A stretch of 39,798 nt of DNA from the NCBI GenBank assembly GCA_020851015.1, contig JADZDN010000196.1, positions 1 to 39,798 on the forward strand, in the 5' to 3' direction. The position numbers were made by a program, and so were the translations under genes. The stretch is from Alphaproteobacteria bacterium. Lineage in GTDB: Bacteria > Pseudomonadota > Alphaproteobacteria > JAEULC01. Below the pieces are notes generated by a model. The model saw nothing but the letters and a program-made list of their open reading frames with translations. It was not told the origin of the DNA and made no database searches. Shown here one piece after another: positions 15,932-24,241 of this stretch; positions within the stretch are counted from its first letter, which is position 1; each line of letters begins with the position of its first letter.

Positions 15932-18900
15932 TCAGCCCGTGCCGGCCATGGGCGCGGCCGGTGCCCCTCGAGCGGCCGTCCGCCGCGCAACGCGCCGGGC
16001 CGGCTCGCGTTCCGGCACCGCGCCCGGGTAGTCCTCGAGCTTCCAGCGATAGACATTCGTGCGCTTCTGGCCTTCGCCCTGCTGGACGTCGGAGGAAGCG
16101 ATATCGCTCTCGCAGGTATCCTGGATGACCAGGTTCGGCAGCACGGTAAAGGACTTGTCCGCGAAGCTCCGCTTCACCCGGCAGAGCGCGCCGACGTCGA
16201 GCGGCATGTCGAAGCGCTGCGCCTCGTGCAGAAGCGCAGGCAGGACGCTGCGCCGGATTCCGGTCGCGTGCGAGCCGACGCTGGATCCGTTGCATAGGTA
16301 GAGGTGGTCGGAGTACTTGGAAATCCACTCCGTGCCCCAGTCGTACTGCAGGGCGCCGAGCTGGAAGATCGACCAGTCCTGGGGCAGTTCCTTGGCCGCC
16401 GCCGCGAACAAGGCATCGAAATCGCGGTGGAACACCGCGTCGTCGTCGAGGATCAGGATGGAATCGTGCCCCTCGGACAGGGCCTTCTCCAGTATCGCGA
16501 TGTAGCTTTTGAGATAGCCCCAGGCGCCCGGCGTGCGGATCGCCTTCGCCTTCAGCTGGCCCTCCATGAAGGCGATGCGGGCGACGTGGCTGTCGTAGTT
16601 CTGGTAGAAGTCCCTGGACCGCGTCAGCTTCCGCACGCCCTCCGGACAGGCCACCAAGGGCTGGCGCTGGTAGGCGTTGAACTCGTCGATATGCGGCTTC
16701 AGCTTGCCGTCGATCGCCGGGAAACGCTCGTAGGCAAGTCCCAGCCGCCGCATCTGGGCGTCGAACGATGCCAGCCGATCCGGCCGGCGGTCGAGGTTCA
16801 GCACGTAGATCTTGTCGAAGAACTCGGCCGCCTTCGTGGCGCGGCGGGCCGGCGCCGGTGACCGGACCGGCGCGACGTAGATGCGCCGCTCGTCGCGCAT
16901 CACCCGCTCGCGGCGTTCCAGCTCGGCCGGGTCCTTGGTCTTCTTGTAGGCATCGCCCCAGGGCAGCGAGCAGCGATAGGTCGGCTTGTTCGCCTGCAAT
17001 TCGATGTAGGCGTTGCTGTCGCGCGCGTCGTAGAAGTGCTTTGCGTCGTTGAACCCGGCCCGGCAGGCGCGGATCGAGTAGTCGATGTGCCACTGGCCGC
17101 GGATCGGAAAATTCGCCTCGTCGCAATAGCCCACCTTCTCGATCATCTCGGGCGTGAAGGTGAACAGGCAGCCGTCGCATTCCCATACGCCGACGATCGT
17201 CTCGCACTTGCCCGAGGCGTCGATATGCGGCGCCGGCGGCGACCAGGAAGGATTGTTGCGGCGCTTCAGGCCCGTGAAATGCTTCCAGTTGCGGTGGCAG
17301 AGATGGCCGTAGCCGCTGGCGGCCGCCGCCTCGATATAAAGCTCGTCCCAGCCGCGCTTCACGAAGTTGATGTCGTCGTCGATCTTGAACGCGAAATCGA
17401 ATCCGATCTTGCGGCACAGGTCGAAGATCGTGTTGGTCTGGCCGCAGGCATAGCGGCCCTTGTTGCGGATGACATGGACCTCGTGCGGCAGCACGAGCTG
17501 GTCCAGATAGGCGAGCGTGCCGTCGGTCGATCCGTCGTCGGCTACCATCAGCACCCAGTCGTACTTGGTCGACCGCGTGCGGATGAAGGATTCGATGCAT
17601 TCCTTCAGATAGTCGACCCGGTTCCATGTGGTGATCGACATCACGATCTTGCGCCGCCGCACGCCGTTCTCCAGGGTCGGCTGCAAGGTCACCGGCCATC
17701 CGTCGCGCACCCGCAGGCTCTGCAGCATGCCGGTGTCGAAGGCGCTGCCCTGCTTGCCGTGTGATGCATCGTAGATGTTGGCGACGCCGCCCGGAACCTT
17801 GTTCTGCACCAGCCAGTTGCGCGGGCGCGCGACGCAGATCGCCGGAACGTTCTGAAGCTGCGCCTGCTCCATGACCCAGATGTCGGCCATGTTGCGATAC
17901 TGAAAGATGCGCCGCTCGAGCTTCAGCGTGCGCGCGTCGTAGAGGATGCAGCCAGTGCCAAGCACATGAACCTGGTAGTCCACGTTGTTGTGGTGGACGA
18001 AGCGGCGCACGTGGCGGAACTGCTCGTTGTAGTAGGCCGGCGTCGGCTGCTTCAGCAGGATGCCGTGCAACCCGACGACAGCCTTGTTGTCGTAGCGCTT
18101 CAACGCGGCGAGCATCGCGGGCACATAGTCGGACGGGTAGATGATGTCGTCGTCGCAGATCAGGTTGAGGTTGAACTCCTTGTCCTCGACCCAGAAGAAC
18201 TTCCCGGCGTCGCCGTTGTCGCCGTGTTGCTGCGACCGCACGATCTCGACGCGCGGCAGCTTGAGCCCCGCCGGCACGGTTTCGTAGTTGTTCAGGTAGA
18301 CGCGGATCTTGTCGACGAAAGGATAGAGGCTGTTGACGGCATCGACGACCATGCTGTCCCGGCCCGCGACCGATGCCATCGAAACGCAGATCTTCTCCGC
18401 CGGCTCGCCGTTGCCCGCCTGGGCGGGAACATACAGGTCGGCGCGGCCCAGCAGAGTCAGCGTGACGCGCTCCAGGCGGCATTCGTCGCCGATCTTCGGG
18501 TTGTCGACCAGCACGCGCAGGATCAACCGCTTCGTGCGCCCGGTGGTCATGAACACCTGCGTGGCGGTACCGGACTCGCGGTCGATGTATCGCGCGGGAG
18601 TCAGGTGGAGGTCGTTGTCCGGGTCATAGGCGACCAGGAAAAGCTTGTGCTCGGCGACCTTGAAGTTGCCCGACACGGCGAATTCGTAGAACGAGCCGGG
18701 TTCCGCCGCGACCGCCTTGCGCTCCAGGCCGGGCGTGCTGCGGTCCTGCTGCACGACGAAGAGGCCCAGGTCGGACAGCCTGACCTTCTGGTGGTGCCGC
18801 CAGTCGCCCCAGCCGTCGACGAACTTGTCCTCGACCACCTGGCCCCGCGGCGGCAACGGCACGTCCGGGCGCTTCGGCGCCGACGCCTTCGCCGGGCCGC

Positions 18901-19588
18901 CCGGGCGCTGCACGGATTCCGCCGTGCGGACATCCAGCGAGATCAGGGCCTGCACGCTGGCGGCGATGCCGGCCGAGACCTTCTGCAGGGCGCGCAGTTC
19001 TTCGCCGATCGCGCCGATCCTGGCTTCCAGCCGCTCCAGGCCTTGCAGGTGGTCGGCGCGCAGGTCGCGCAGGTAGCGGGTCAACTGGTCGGCTCCGTCG
19101 GCGCTGGGCAGCGGCGCCGGCGCGTCGGCCATGTCGCCGTCTTCGGGATAGGCGCCGTCGTCCGCGCCAGTCACGTTTTCAGGCAGCGTTTTGAATTCCT
19201 TGTCGTTGCGGAACAGGCTGAATTCCACATCGACCATGTCCAGTCGCGCCGCCTCGGCGATATCCAGCCGCCAGACGAACTCGCCCAGCACCGTGCCGTC
19301 CATCGACAGCCGCAGCCGCTTGCGTCCCAGCAGCTCGATCACGACCTCGAACGGCAGGCCCATCGGGAACTCAACGTTCTCGATCGCGACCTCCTCGCCC
19401 CATTGACCCGCGAGGTTGTCGTTCAGCGCGATATGCCCGGCGCTGACGCGGAACGCCACGTGCAGCGGCTGCCGCCCGTTCTCGTCCATGAAATTGAGGG
19501 TGAAGACGCCGTACTGAGGGCAAACCCCGCGCAGATGGAGCGTTTGCGGGGTTTTCATAAGGTCCTTAAAAATATAGGAATTTATCAT
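15932..19588 (-). CDS. Galectin-like / multi-glycosyltransferase fusion protein (GT2-type + GT2 + GT25)
   Basis: A single frame of 1218 residues. Residues about 12-128 look like a galectin fold: LHVAFRV, ALNDN, WGEE (63-66), FPMGLPFEVVIEL and SMDGTVLGEFVWRL fall in galectin order. About 168-219 is a coiled coil, and about 257-386 a beta-rich module. A GT-A domain with CDDD (about 399-624) follows, then a GT2 domain with DDGSTDGT (684-691) and IDDD (about 647-909), and finally a GT25 LPS-type domain (923-1189) starting KIYVLNLDRRPDR with LILDDDAV. No signal peptide or membrane span is seen. The ATG at 19588 has GGAGGG six bases upstream; a second ATG at 19558 has AAGGA and is a real alternative. 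It probably builds or extends a galactose-containing surface glycan, which the lectin part could bind; that role is inference. Confidence 0.87.
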   Translation of the reverse strand: MINSYIFKDLMKTPQTLHLRGVCPQYGVFTLNFMDENGRQPLHVAFRVSAGHIALNDNLAGQWGEEVAIENVEFPMGLPFEVVIELLGRKRLRLSMDGTVLGEFVWRLDIAEAARLDMVDVEFSLFRNDKEFKTLPENVTGADDGAYPEDGDMADAPAPLPSADGADQLTRYLRDLRADHLQGLERLEARIGAIGEELRALQKVSAGIAASVQALISLDVRTAESVQRPGGPAKASAPKRPDVPLPPRGQVVEDKFVDGWGDWRHHQKVRLSDLGLFVVQQDRSTPGLERKAVAAEPGSFYEFAVSGNFKVAEHKLFLVAYDPDNDLHLTPARYIDRESGTATQVFMTTGRTKRLILRVLVDNPKIGDECRLERVTLTLLGRADLYVPAQAGNGEPAEKICVSMASVAGRDSMVVDAVNSLYPFVDKIRVYLNNYETVPAGLKLPRVEIVRSQQHGDNGDAGKFFWVEDKEFNLNLICDDDIIYPSDYVPAMLAALKRYDNKAVVGLHGILLKQPTPAYYNEQFRHVRRFVHHNNVDYQVHVLGTGCILYDARTLKLERRIFQYRNMADIWVMEQAQLQNVPAICVARPRNWLVQNKVPGGVANIYDASHGKQGSAFDTGMLQSLRVRDGWPVTLQPTLENGVRRRKIVMSITTWNRVDYLKECIESFIRTRSTKYDWVLMVADDGSTDGTLAYLDQLVLPHEVHVIRNKGRYACGQTNTIFDLCRKIGFDFAFKIDDDINFVKRGWDELYIEAAAASGYGHLCHRNWKHFTGLKRRNNPSWSPPAPHIDASGKCETIVGVWECDGCLFTFTPEMIEKVGYCDEANFPIRGQWHIDYSIRACRAGFNDAKHFYDARDSNAYIELQANKPTYRCSLPWGDAYKKTKDPAELERRERVMRDERRIYVAPVRSPAPARRATKAAEFFDKIYVLNLDRRPDRLASFDAQMRRLGLAYERFPAIDGKLKPHIDEFNAYQRQPLVACPEGVRKLTRSRDFYQNYDSHVARIAFMEGQLKAKAIRTPGAWGYLKSYIAILEKALSEGHDSILILDDDAVFHRDFDALFAAAAKELPQDWSIFQLGALQYDWGTEWISKYSDHLYLCNGSSVGSHATGIRRSVLPALLHEAQRFDMPLDVGALCRVKRSFADKSFTVLPNLVIQDTCESDIASSDVQQGEGQKRTNVYRWKLEDYPGAVPEREPARRVARRTAARGAPAAPMAGTG

Positions 19589-19613
19589 GGAACGCCCTCC
19601 GAGCCGGCGTTCC
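19586..19613 (-). promoter_or_regulatory. Hairpin enclosing the ribosome binding site of the fusion gene
   Basis: On the mRNA strand GGAACGCC and GGCGTTCC form an exact 8-bp stem with a 9-nt loop and end directly at the AUG. The Shine-Dalgarno GGAGGG straddles the loop and the 3' arm, so folding would limit ribosome access. Confidence 0.6.
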
Positions 19614-19633
19614 TTACTTACCGCCCGATTTAC

Positions 19634-19646
19634 TAACGGTTCGTTA
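19634..19646. promoter_or_regulatory. Short inverted repeat upstream of the fusion gene
   Basis: TAACG-GTT-CGTTA is an exact 5-bp inverted repeat about 50 bp before the fusion gene's first ATG, in the 170 bp spacer between it and the GGT-like gene. It is a plausible operator position, but no regulator can be named. Confidence 0.3.
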
Positions 19647-19758
19647 ACGCACGCTGCGCCGCACACTGAAAAATGTGCCGTTCATGCGTTCGAAATTGGG
19701 CTCGGCAGGCGGCGCGGCACCGCGCCGATGATCGGAAACCCTGCCGCTGCCGGTCGGG

Positions 19759-21369
19759 TTATACCGCCAGCGCCATGCCGTCGCGGCTGGGATCGGCGCC
19801 GCCGCTCAAGCGACCGTCGCGTCCGATCATGATCGCGTGCACCGCCGCGAAGGTATAGCTGTAGAAGCTGCGGATCACCTCGTAGCCCTGCTTCTGCAGT
19901 TCGCGCGTGACAAAATTGGGCACGCGGTTCGCCACGTCGATCGCGTCGCTCGTCGACGAGAAGCGCGGCGCCGCCACCGCCTCGGCCATGGTCATCTTGT
20001 GGTCGAGCGCGTTGAGGATTGCCTGCAGCACGCCCATGGCGATCTGGGTGCCGCCGGGAGCGCCGATCGCGATATGCGGGTGGTCCCGGTCGAACACGAT
20101 GGTCGGGCAAAGCGAGCTGAACCGGCTCTTGCCCGGCGCGATCGAGCCGGCGCGGCCGGGCCGCGGATCGAACACGCCCATGCAGCCGTTGTACATGAAG
20201 CCGAGCCCGTCGGTGATGACGCCCGAGGGCATGCCGAGGGAATGCGTCATGGTCACGCAGTTGCCATGCTCGTCCACGGTCGAGACATGCGTGGTGTCGG
20301 CCGCCTCCTTTTTCTGCTGCAGGCGCGGCACGCCGATCTTCTCGCCGCGCTTGATCCCCTCGGCGGCGGCGCGGGCATAGGCCTTGTCGGTCAGCCGGTC
20401 GACCGGCACGGGGACGAAATCCGGGTCGCCGACATGCTGGTCCTTGTCGACCGTCGCGCGCTTCATCGCCTCGCACACCACGCGGATGTACTCGGGCGTG
20501 TTGTGGCCCAGGGCCGCGAGGTCGAAGTTCTCGAGGATGTTGAGCATCTCGACCAGTATGATGCCGCCGCCCGGCGGCTGGTTGGTCGCGAGCTTCCACG
20601 ACCGATAGCTGCCCCACAGCGGATCGTTGCGCTTGGTCTTGTAGGTCGCCAGGTCCTCGTAGCTGAGCAGCGCGCCATTCTTCTTCATGTCGGCGGCGAT
20701 CTTGCGGGCGATGTCGCCGGTGTAGAACGCGTCCACGCCCTGGTCGGCGATCTGGCGCAAGGTCGCGGCCATGTCGGTGTTCCTGATCTTCGACCCGGGC
20801 CGGCGCAGCTCGCCCCTGTCGTCGAAGAACAGGCGCCGCCCGGTCGCGGACATCTTCACGCGCTCGTCGCTCTCGACGCGGCCCATGTTCTCGCGCTGGA
20901 AGATGAATCGGAACACCTCGGGCCGCATCACCCAGCCCGCCTCGGCCTGGGCGATCGCCGGCGCCATCACCTCGCGCCAGGGCAGCACGCCCCATTCGCC
21001 GTGCGCCTCGGCATAGGCTTTCAGGCTGCCCGGCACGGTGATCGACTGGTAGCCGGCGTCGTTGACCTGGCCCTTCAGGATGAAGCCGAAGCCGTCGCGC
21101 GCCTCGCCCTCGATCAGGTGCGCCCACATGTCCGGCTTGGCCGCGCCCGGCACCTTGCCGTGGAAGTCGATGCAGCCGTGGACCTTCTTGCCCGGCAGGT
21201 AGACCTGCAGGCTGCCGAAGCCGGCGATGCCGGTCATCAGGGGATCGACCACGCCCTGGACCAGCGCGCAGCCGATCGCGGCGTCGACCGCGTTGCCGCC
21301 CCGCAACAAGAGCTCGCAGCCCGCCTCGACGGCTTCCGGCTGCGGCGCCACGACCATGCCGTGGGTCAT
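19759..21369 (-). CDS. Gamma-glutamyltransferase-family Ntn hydrolase with altered substrate site
   Basis: A 536-residue member of the GGT family, which self-cleaves to expose an N-terminal threonine nucleophile. The cleavage motif is intact: DTTHVS with T359 as predicted nucleophile, and the oxyanion-region GAPGGT and the SSLCPTIV serine pair are kept. Residues that hold the gamma-glutamyl group in E. coli GGT are not: Arg114 (DFRE) reads DFHG, Asn411 becomes serine, and Gln430 and Asp433 of NNQMDDF become cysteine and valine in NGCMGVF. No signal peptide is seen, so it is probably cytoplasmic, unlike E. coli GGT. It follows the PotABCD-like importer genes, with a 72 bp gap. It likely cleaves an imported amide other than glutathione, and could be called an acylase-like GGT. 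Confidence 0.9.
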   Translation of the reverse strand: MTHGMVVAPQPEAVEAGCELLLRGGNAVDAAIGCALVQGVVDPLMTGIAGFGSLQVYLPGKKVHGCIDFHGKVPGAAKPDMWAHLIEGEARDGFGFILKGQVNDAGYQSITVPGSLKAYAEAHGEWGVLPWREVMAPAIAQAEAGWVMRPEVFRFIFQRENMGRVESDERVKMSATGRRLFFDDRGELRRPGSKIRNTDMAATLRQIADQGVDAFYTGDIARKIAADMKKNGALLSYEDLATYKTKRNDPLWGSYRSWKLATNQPPGGGIILVEMLNILENFDLAALGHNTPEYIRVVCEAMKRATVDKDQHVGDPDFVPVPVDRLTDKAYARAAAEGIKRGEKIGVPRLQQKKEAADTTHVSTVDEHGNCVTMTHSLGMPSGVITDGLGFMYNGCMGVFDPRPGRAGSIAPGKSRFSSLCPTIVFDRDHPHIAIGAPGGTQIAMGVLQAILNALDHKMTMAEAVAAPRFSSTSDAIDVANRVPNFVTRELQKQGYEVIRSFYSYTFAAVHAIMIGRDGRLSGGADPSRDGMALAV

Positions 21370-21441
21370 ATCCCCTCCCCGCGTTGTCGGCGCCGATTGT
21401 GGCGGACCCGGCGGCGTGGGTGCAAGCCCGGCGGCGGGCGG

Positions 21442-22254
21442 TCAGCCCACCGGCTTCGCCCCCGCGCCGAAGCGCGACACGACGACCAGCAGCAGCGAAA
21501 CCAGCACGACCTGCAGCACCGAGACCGCGGCAATGGTCGGGTCGATCTCATTGAGGATGTTGTCGAACATCTTCTTCGGCAGGGTCATGTTCGACCCGCC
21601 CAGGAACATCGCCACCACCAGCTCGTCGAACGACGAGATGAAGGCGAGGAACATCGCCGACACCAGGGCCGGGCGGATCTGCGGCAGGGTCACGCGCCAG
21701 ATCGCCCGCAGGCGCCCCGCGCCCAGGCTCATCGCCGCCAGCTCGTAGGCCTCGTCATAGGTCCGCAGCGCGGCCGCGACGACGATCACCACGTAGGGAA
21801 TGGCGTGCACCGCGTGGCCCAGCACGATGGCGCGCCAATCGCCGATCATCTTCACCTGGGCGAACAGCGAATAGGCGGCGATCGAGTAGATGATCCCCGG
21901 CACGATCAGCGGCATCAGCGATACCTGGTTGACCAGCGCCTTGCCCGGGTAGCGGCCGCGCACCAGCCCGAAGGCGAGCATCGTGCCGAGGATCGTCGCC
22001 AGCACCGTGGTCGACACGGCGATCTTCACGCTGCGCAGCGTCGCGTCGATCCACGCGGTGTCGTCGATATAGGCGACATACCACCGCAACGACCAGCCGG
22101 GCGGCGGAAACTGCAGGTAGGGCGACGAGCTGAACGACAGCGGAAAAACGATCACCAGCGGCAGAATCAAAAAGAAGAACACCAGCCCGCACCACGCATA
22201 GAGCGCGATGCGCCACGCGGGAAGTCCCGGCCGGCCGCGGGCGCTCATCCCCAT
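21442..22254 (-). CDS. ABC transporter permease, PotC type
   Basis: Inner-membrane permease of 270 residues with about six spans, beginning WRIALYAWCGLVFFFLILPL. The EAA loop is ELAAMSLGAGRLRAIWRVTLP, which docks the ATPase. It overlaps the upstream permease gene; two starts are possible, 22254 (chosen, with GGGGCGA a few bases upstream) and 22248, which gives a classical ATGA overlap. Together with the neighbours it forms a polyamine/opine-class (PotABCD-like) importer. Confidence 0.92.
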   Translation of the reverse strand: MGMSARGRPGLPAWRIALYAWCGLVFFFLILPLVIVFPLSFSSSPYLQFPPPGWSLRWYVAYIDDTAWIDATLRSVKIAVSTTVLATILGTMLAFGLVRGRYPGKALVNQVSLMPLIVPGIIYSIAAYSLFAQVKMIGDWRAIVLGHAVHAIPYVVIVVAAALRTYDEAYELAAMSLGAGRLRAIWRVTLPQIRPALVSAMFLAFISSFDELVVAMFLGGSNMTLPKKMFDNILNEIDPTIAAVSVLQVVLVSLLLVVVSRFGAGAKPVG

Positions 22255-23114
22255 TGCAGGTCGCCCCGGAACAGGCGCTTGAGCCCGAAATAGACCAGCA
22301 GCGTCATCGCCAGCAGCACCACCGACAGCGCCGCGGCGAAATCCCAGGCCAGGAACTGGCGCACCTGGCTTTCGATCAGCACCGCGATCATGATCACCTT
22401 GCCGCCGCCCAACAGCGCGGGGGTGATGAAGAACCCGATCGACAGGATGAAGACGAGCGTCACCCCCGCCAGCACGCCCGGCAGGGTCAGCGGCAGGTAG
22501 ACGCGGCGGAAGATCTGCCAGCCCGGCGCGCCCAGCCCCTCGGCCGCCGACAGCAGCCCCGGATCGACCCGCCGCATGACCGCGTAGAGCGGGAAGATCA
22601 TGTAGGGCAGCAGCACGTGCACCATGCCGATCAGCACGCCGGTCAGGTTGTTCAGCAGCGGCAAAGGCGCGGCGGTCAGCCCCACTTCCAGCAGGAACCG
22701 GTTGATCACGCCGTTGCGGCCGAGCAGCACCATCCACGCATAGGTCCGCACCAGGATGCTGGTCCAGAACGGCAGCAGCACGAAAACGATGCCGATCGTG
22801 ACCCAGGGCTCGCGCGCATTGGCCAGGAAATAGGCCACCGGATAGCCCAGCGCCAGGCAGATAACGCTGACATAGAGCGCGATCAGGGCCGTGTTGAAGA
22901 GGACTTGGACATAGAGCCCGTCGGTCAGCGCCTTCTCGTAGGGCGCCAGCGACCCGCCCTCGACGCTTAAGGACAAGAGCCGCAGCACCGGCCACAGGAA
23001 CAGCAGCAGCAGGAACAGCAGCGCCGGCGCGGTGAAGGCGGCGGCCAGCACGTGCGCCCGCCAGCCGCGCCAGGGGGTGCGCGCGGGCGCGGCACCGGCC
23101 GCGAGCGCCGTCAT
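22245..23114 (-). CDS. ABC transporter permease, PotB type
   Basis: First permease of the region 3 importer, 289 residues, about six membrane spans, starting with an N-terminal span AAAFTAPALLFLLLLFLWPV. The cytoplasmic EAA motif reads LLSAAEGLGAPGWQIFRRVYLP. The conserved YAWMVLLGRNGVINRFL stretch after the third span is usual in PotB-like subunits. Its ATG overlaps the ATPase stop by 4 bp. Confidence 0.92.
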   Translation of the reverse strand: MTALAAGAAPARTPWRGWRAHVLAAAFTAPALLFLLLLFLWPVLRLLSLSVEGGSLAPYEKALTDGLYVQVLFNTALIALYVSVICLALGYPVAYFLANAREPWVTIGIVFVLLPFWTSILVRTYAWMVLLGRNGVINRFLLEVGLTAAPLPLLNNLTGVLIGMVHVLLPYMIFPLYAVMRRVDPGLLSAAEGLGAPGWQIFRRVYLPLTLPGVLAGVTLVFILSIGFFITPALLGGGKVIMIAVLIESQVRQFLAWDFAAALSVVLLAMTLLVYFGLKRLFRGDLQWG

Positions 23115-24232
23115 GTCCAGGCCACCGGCTGCAGGTCGGCGGCATCCCAGCCCACGCGCAGCCGGTCGCCGACGCGCTGCGCGCCGCCGGATTCGCGGTA
23201 GGGCCAGCGCACGACGATCTCGAAGCCGGGATCAAGCCGGATGCGGTACTTGACGGTTTCGCCGAGATAGATCACCTCGACCACCGATCCGGCGAAGGCG
23301 TTCGCGGCCGTCTCCCCGTCCTTGAGCGCGCGTGGCCGCTCGAGGCGCAGCAGCAGCCCGATATCCCCGCCGATGGCCGCGGCGGTCGCCCCCGCGAAGC
23401 GCAGGATCGTCCCGCCTTCGATCGCAGCCGTGCCCGGGCCGGTCGATCGCGCCTGCATCAGGTTGGATTCGCCCATGAAGCCGGCGACGAAGCGGTTGGC
23501 CGGTTGGTGGTATATTTCCTGCGGCGTGCCGAGCTGGCTGAGCCGGCCCTGCTCCATCACCGCGATGCGGTCGGACATGATCAGGGCTTCCTCCTGGTCA
23601 TGCGTGACGAACACGGCGGTCAGCCCCAGCTTCTGCTGCAGGCGGCGTACCTCGAGCTGCATCTGCTCGCGCAGCTTGCGGTCGAGCGCCCCGAACGGCT
23701 CGTCGAGCAGCAGCAGGCTGGGGCCGACGACGATCGCCCGCGCAAGCGCCGCGCGCTGCTGCGGCCCGCCGGACAGCTGCTTGGGCAGGCGCTCGCCATA
23801 CCCCGGCAGGTCGACCTGGCGCAGCGCGTTCTCCACCCGCTCGCGCACCGCCGCCTTCGGCACCTTCCGCATCTCCAGCGGAAAGGCGATGTTCTGCGCA
23901 ATCGTCATGTGCGGGAACAGGGCATAGTTCTGGAACACCATGCCGATGTCGCGCTTCGCCGGCGCGGCGAAGGTCACGTCCTGCCCGCCCAGGAACACCG
24001 AGCCCTGGTCGGGAATCTCGAAGCCCGCGATCACCTTGAGCAGGGTCGTCTTGCCCGAGCCGCTGGGCCCCAGCAGGGTCAGGAGTTCGCCGCGCCGCAC
24101 CGCCAGGTCGACGCCGCCCAGCGCCACGACCGCGCCGAAGCGCCGCACGACGCCGGCGACGGCGAGCCCTGGCTCGCCCGTCTCCGGCGCCGTGTTTCGC
24201 GAGAGGTCCTGGATCGACGGCGCTGCCGACAT
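23111..24232 (-). CDS. ABC transporter ATP-binding protein, PotA type
   Basis: ATPase of the importer, 373 residues. Walker A is GPSGSGKTT (about 54-62), Q-loop VFQNYALFPHMT, Walker B LLLLDEPFGALD, H-loop VTHDQEEAL, followed by a C-terminal TOBE-type regulatory domain (about 280-370). The family signature LSGGQQQR reads LSGGPQQR here; the invariant S-G-G is retained, so activity is probably kept, but proline at this position is uncommon. The gene overlaps the PotB-like gene by 4 bp and starts 9 bp after the binding-protein gene ends. Confidence 0.93.
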   Translation of the reverse strand: MSAAPSIQDLSRNTAPETGEPGLAVAGVVRRFGAVVALGGVDLAVRRGELLTLLGPSGSGKTTLLKVIAGFEIPDQGSVFLGGQDVTFAAPAKRDIGMVFQNYALFPHMTIAQNIAFPLEMRKVPKAAVRERVENALRQVDLPGYGERLPKQLSGGPQQRAALARAIVVGPSLLLLDEPFGALDRKLREQMQLEVRRLQQKLGLTAVFVTHDQEEALIMSDRIAVMEQGRLSQLGTPQEIYHQPANRFVAGFMGESNLMQARSTGPGTAAIEGGTILRFAGATAAAIGGDIGLLLRLERPRALKDGETAANAFAGSVVEVIYLGETVKYRIRLDPGFEIVVRWPYRESGGAQRVGDRLRVGWDAADLQPVAWT

Positions 24233-24241
24233 CCGCCGATG

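Noticed and set aside
15888..18482. Second long minus-strand frame inside the galectin/glycosyltransferase gene
   Set aside because: It is offset from the real frame, which carries clear domains; its composition is low-complexity Arg/Gly-rich and has no motif.
17966..19636. Plus-strand open frame of about 556 codons over the galectin-like part
   Set aside because: No ribosome site, no family pattern, and it is antisense to a strongly supported gene.
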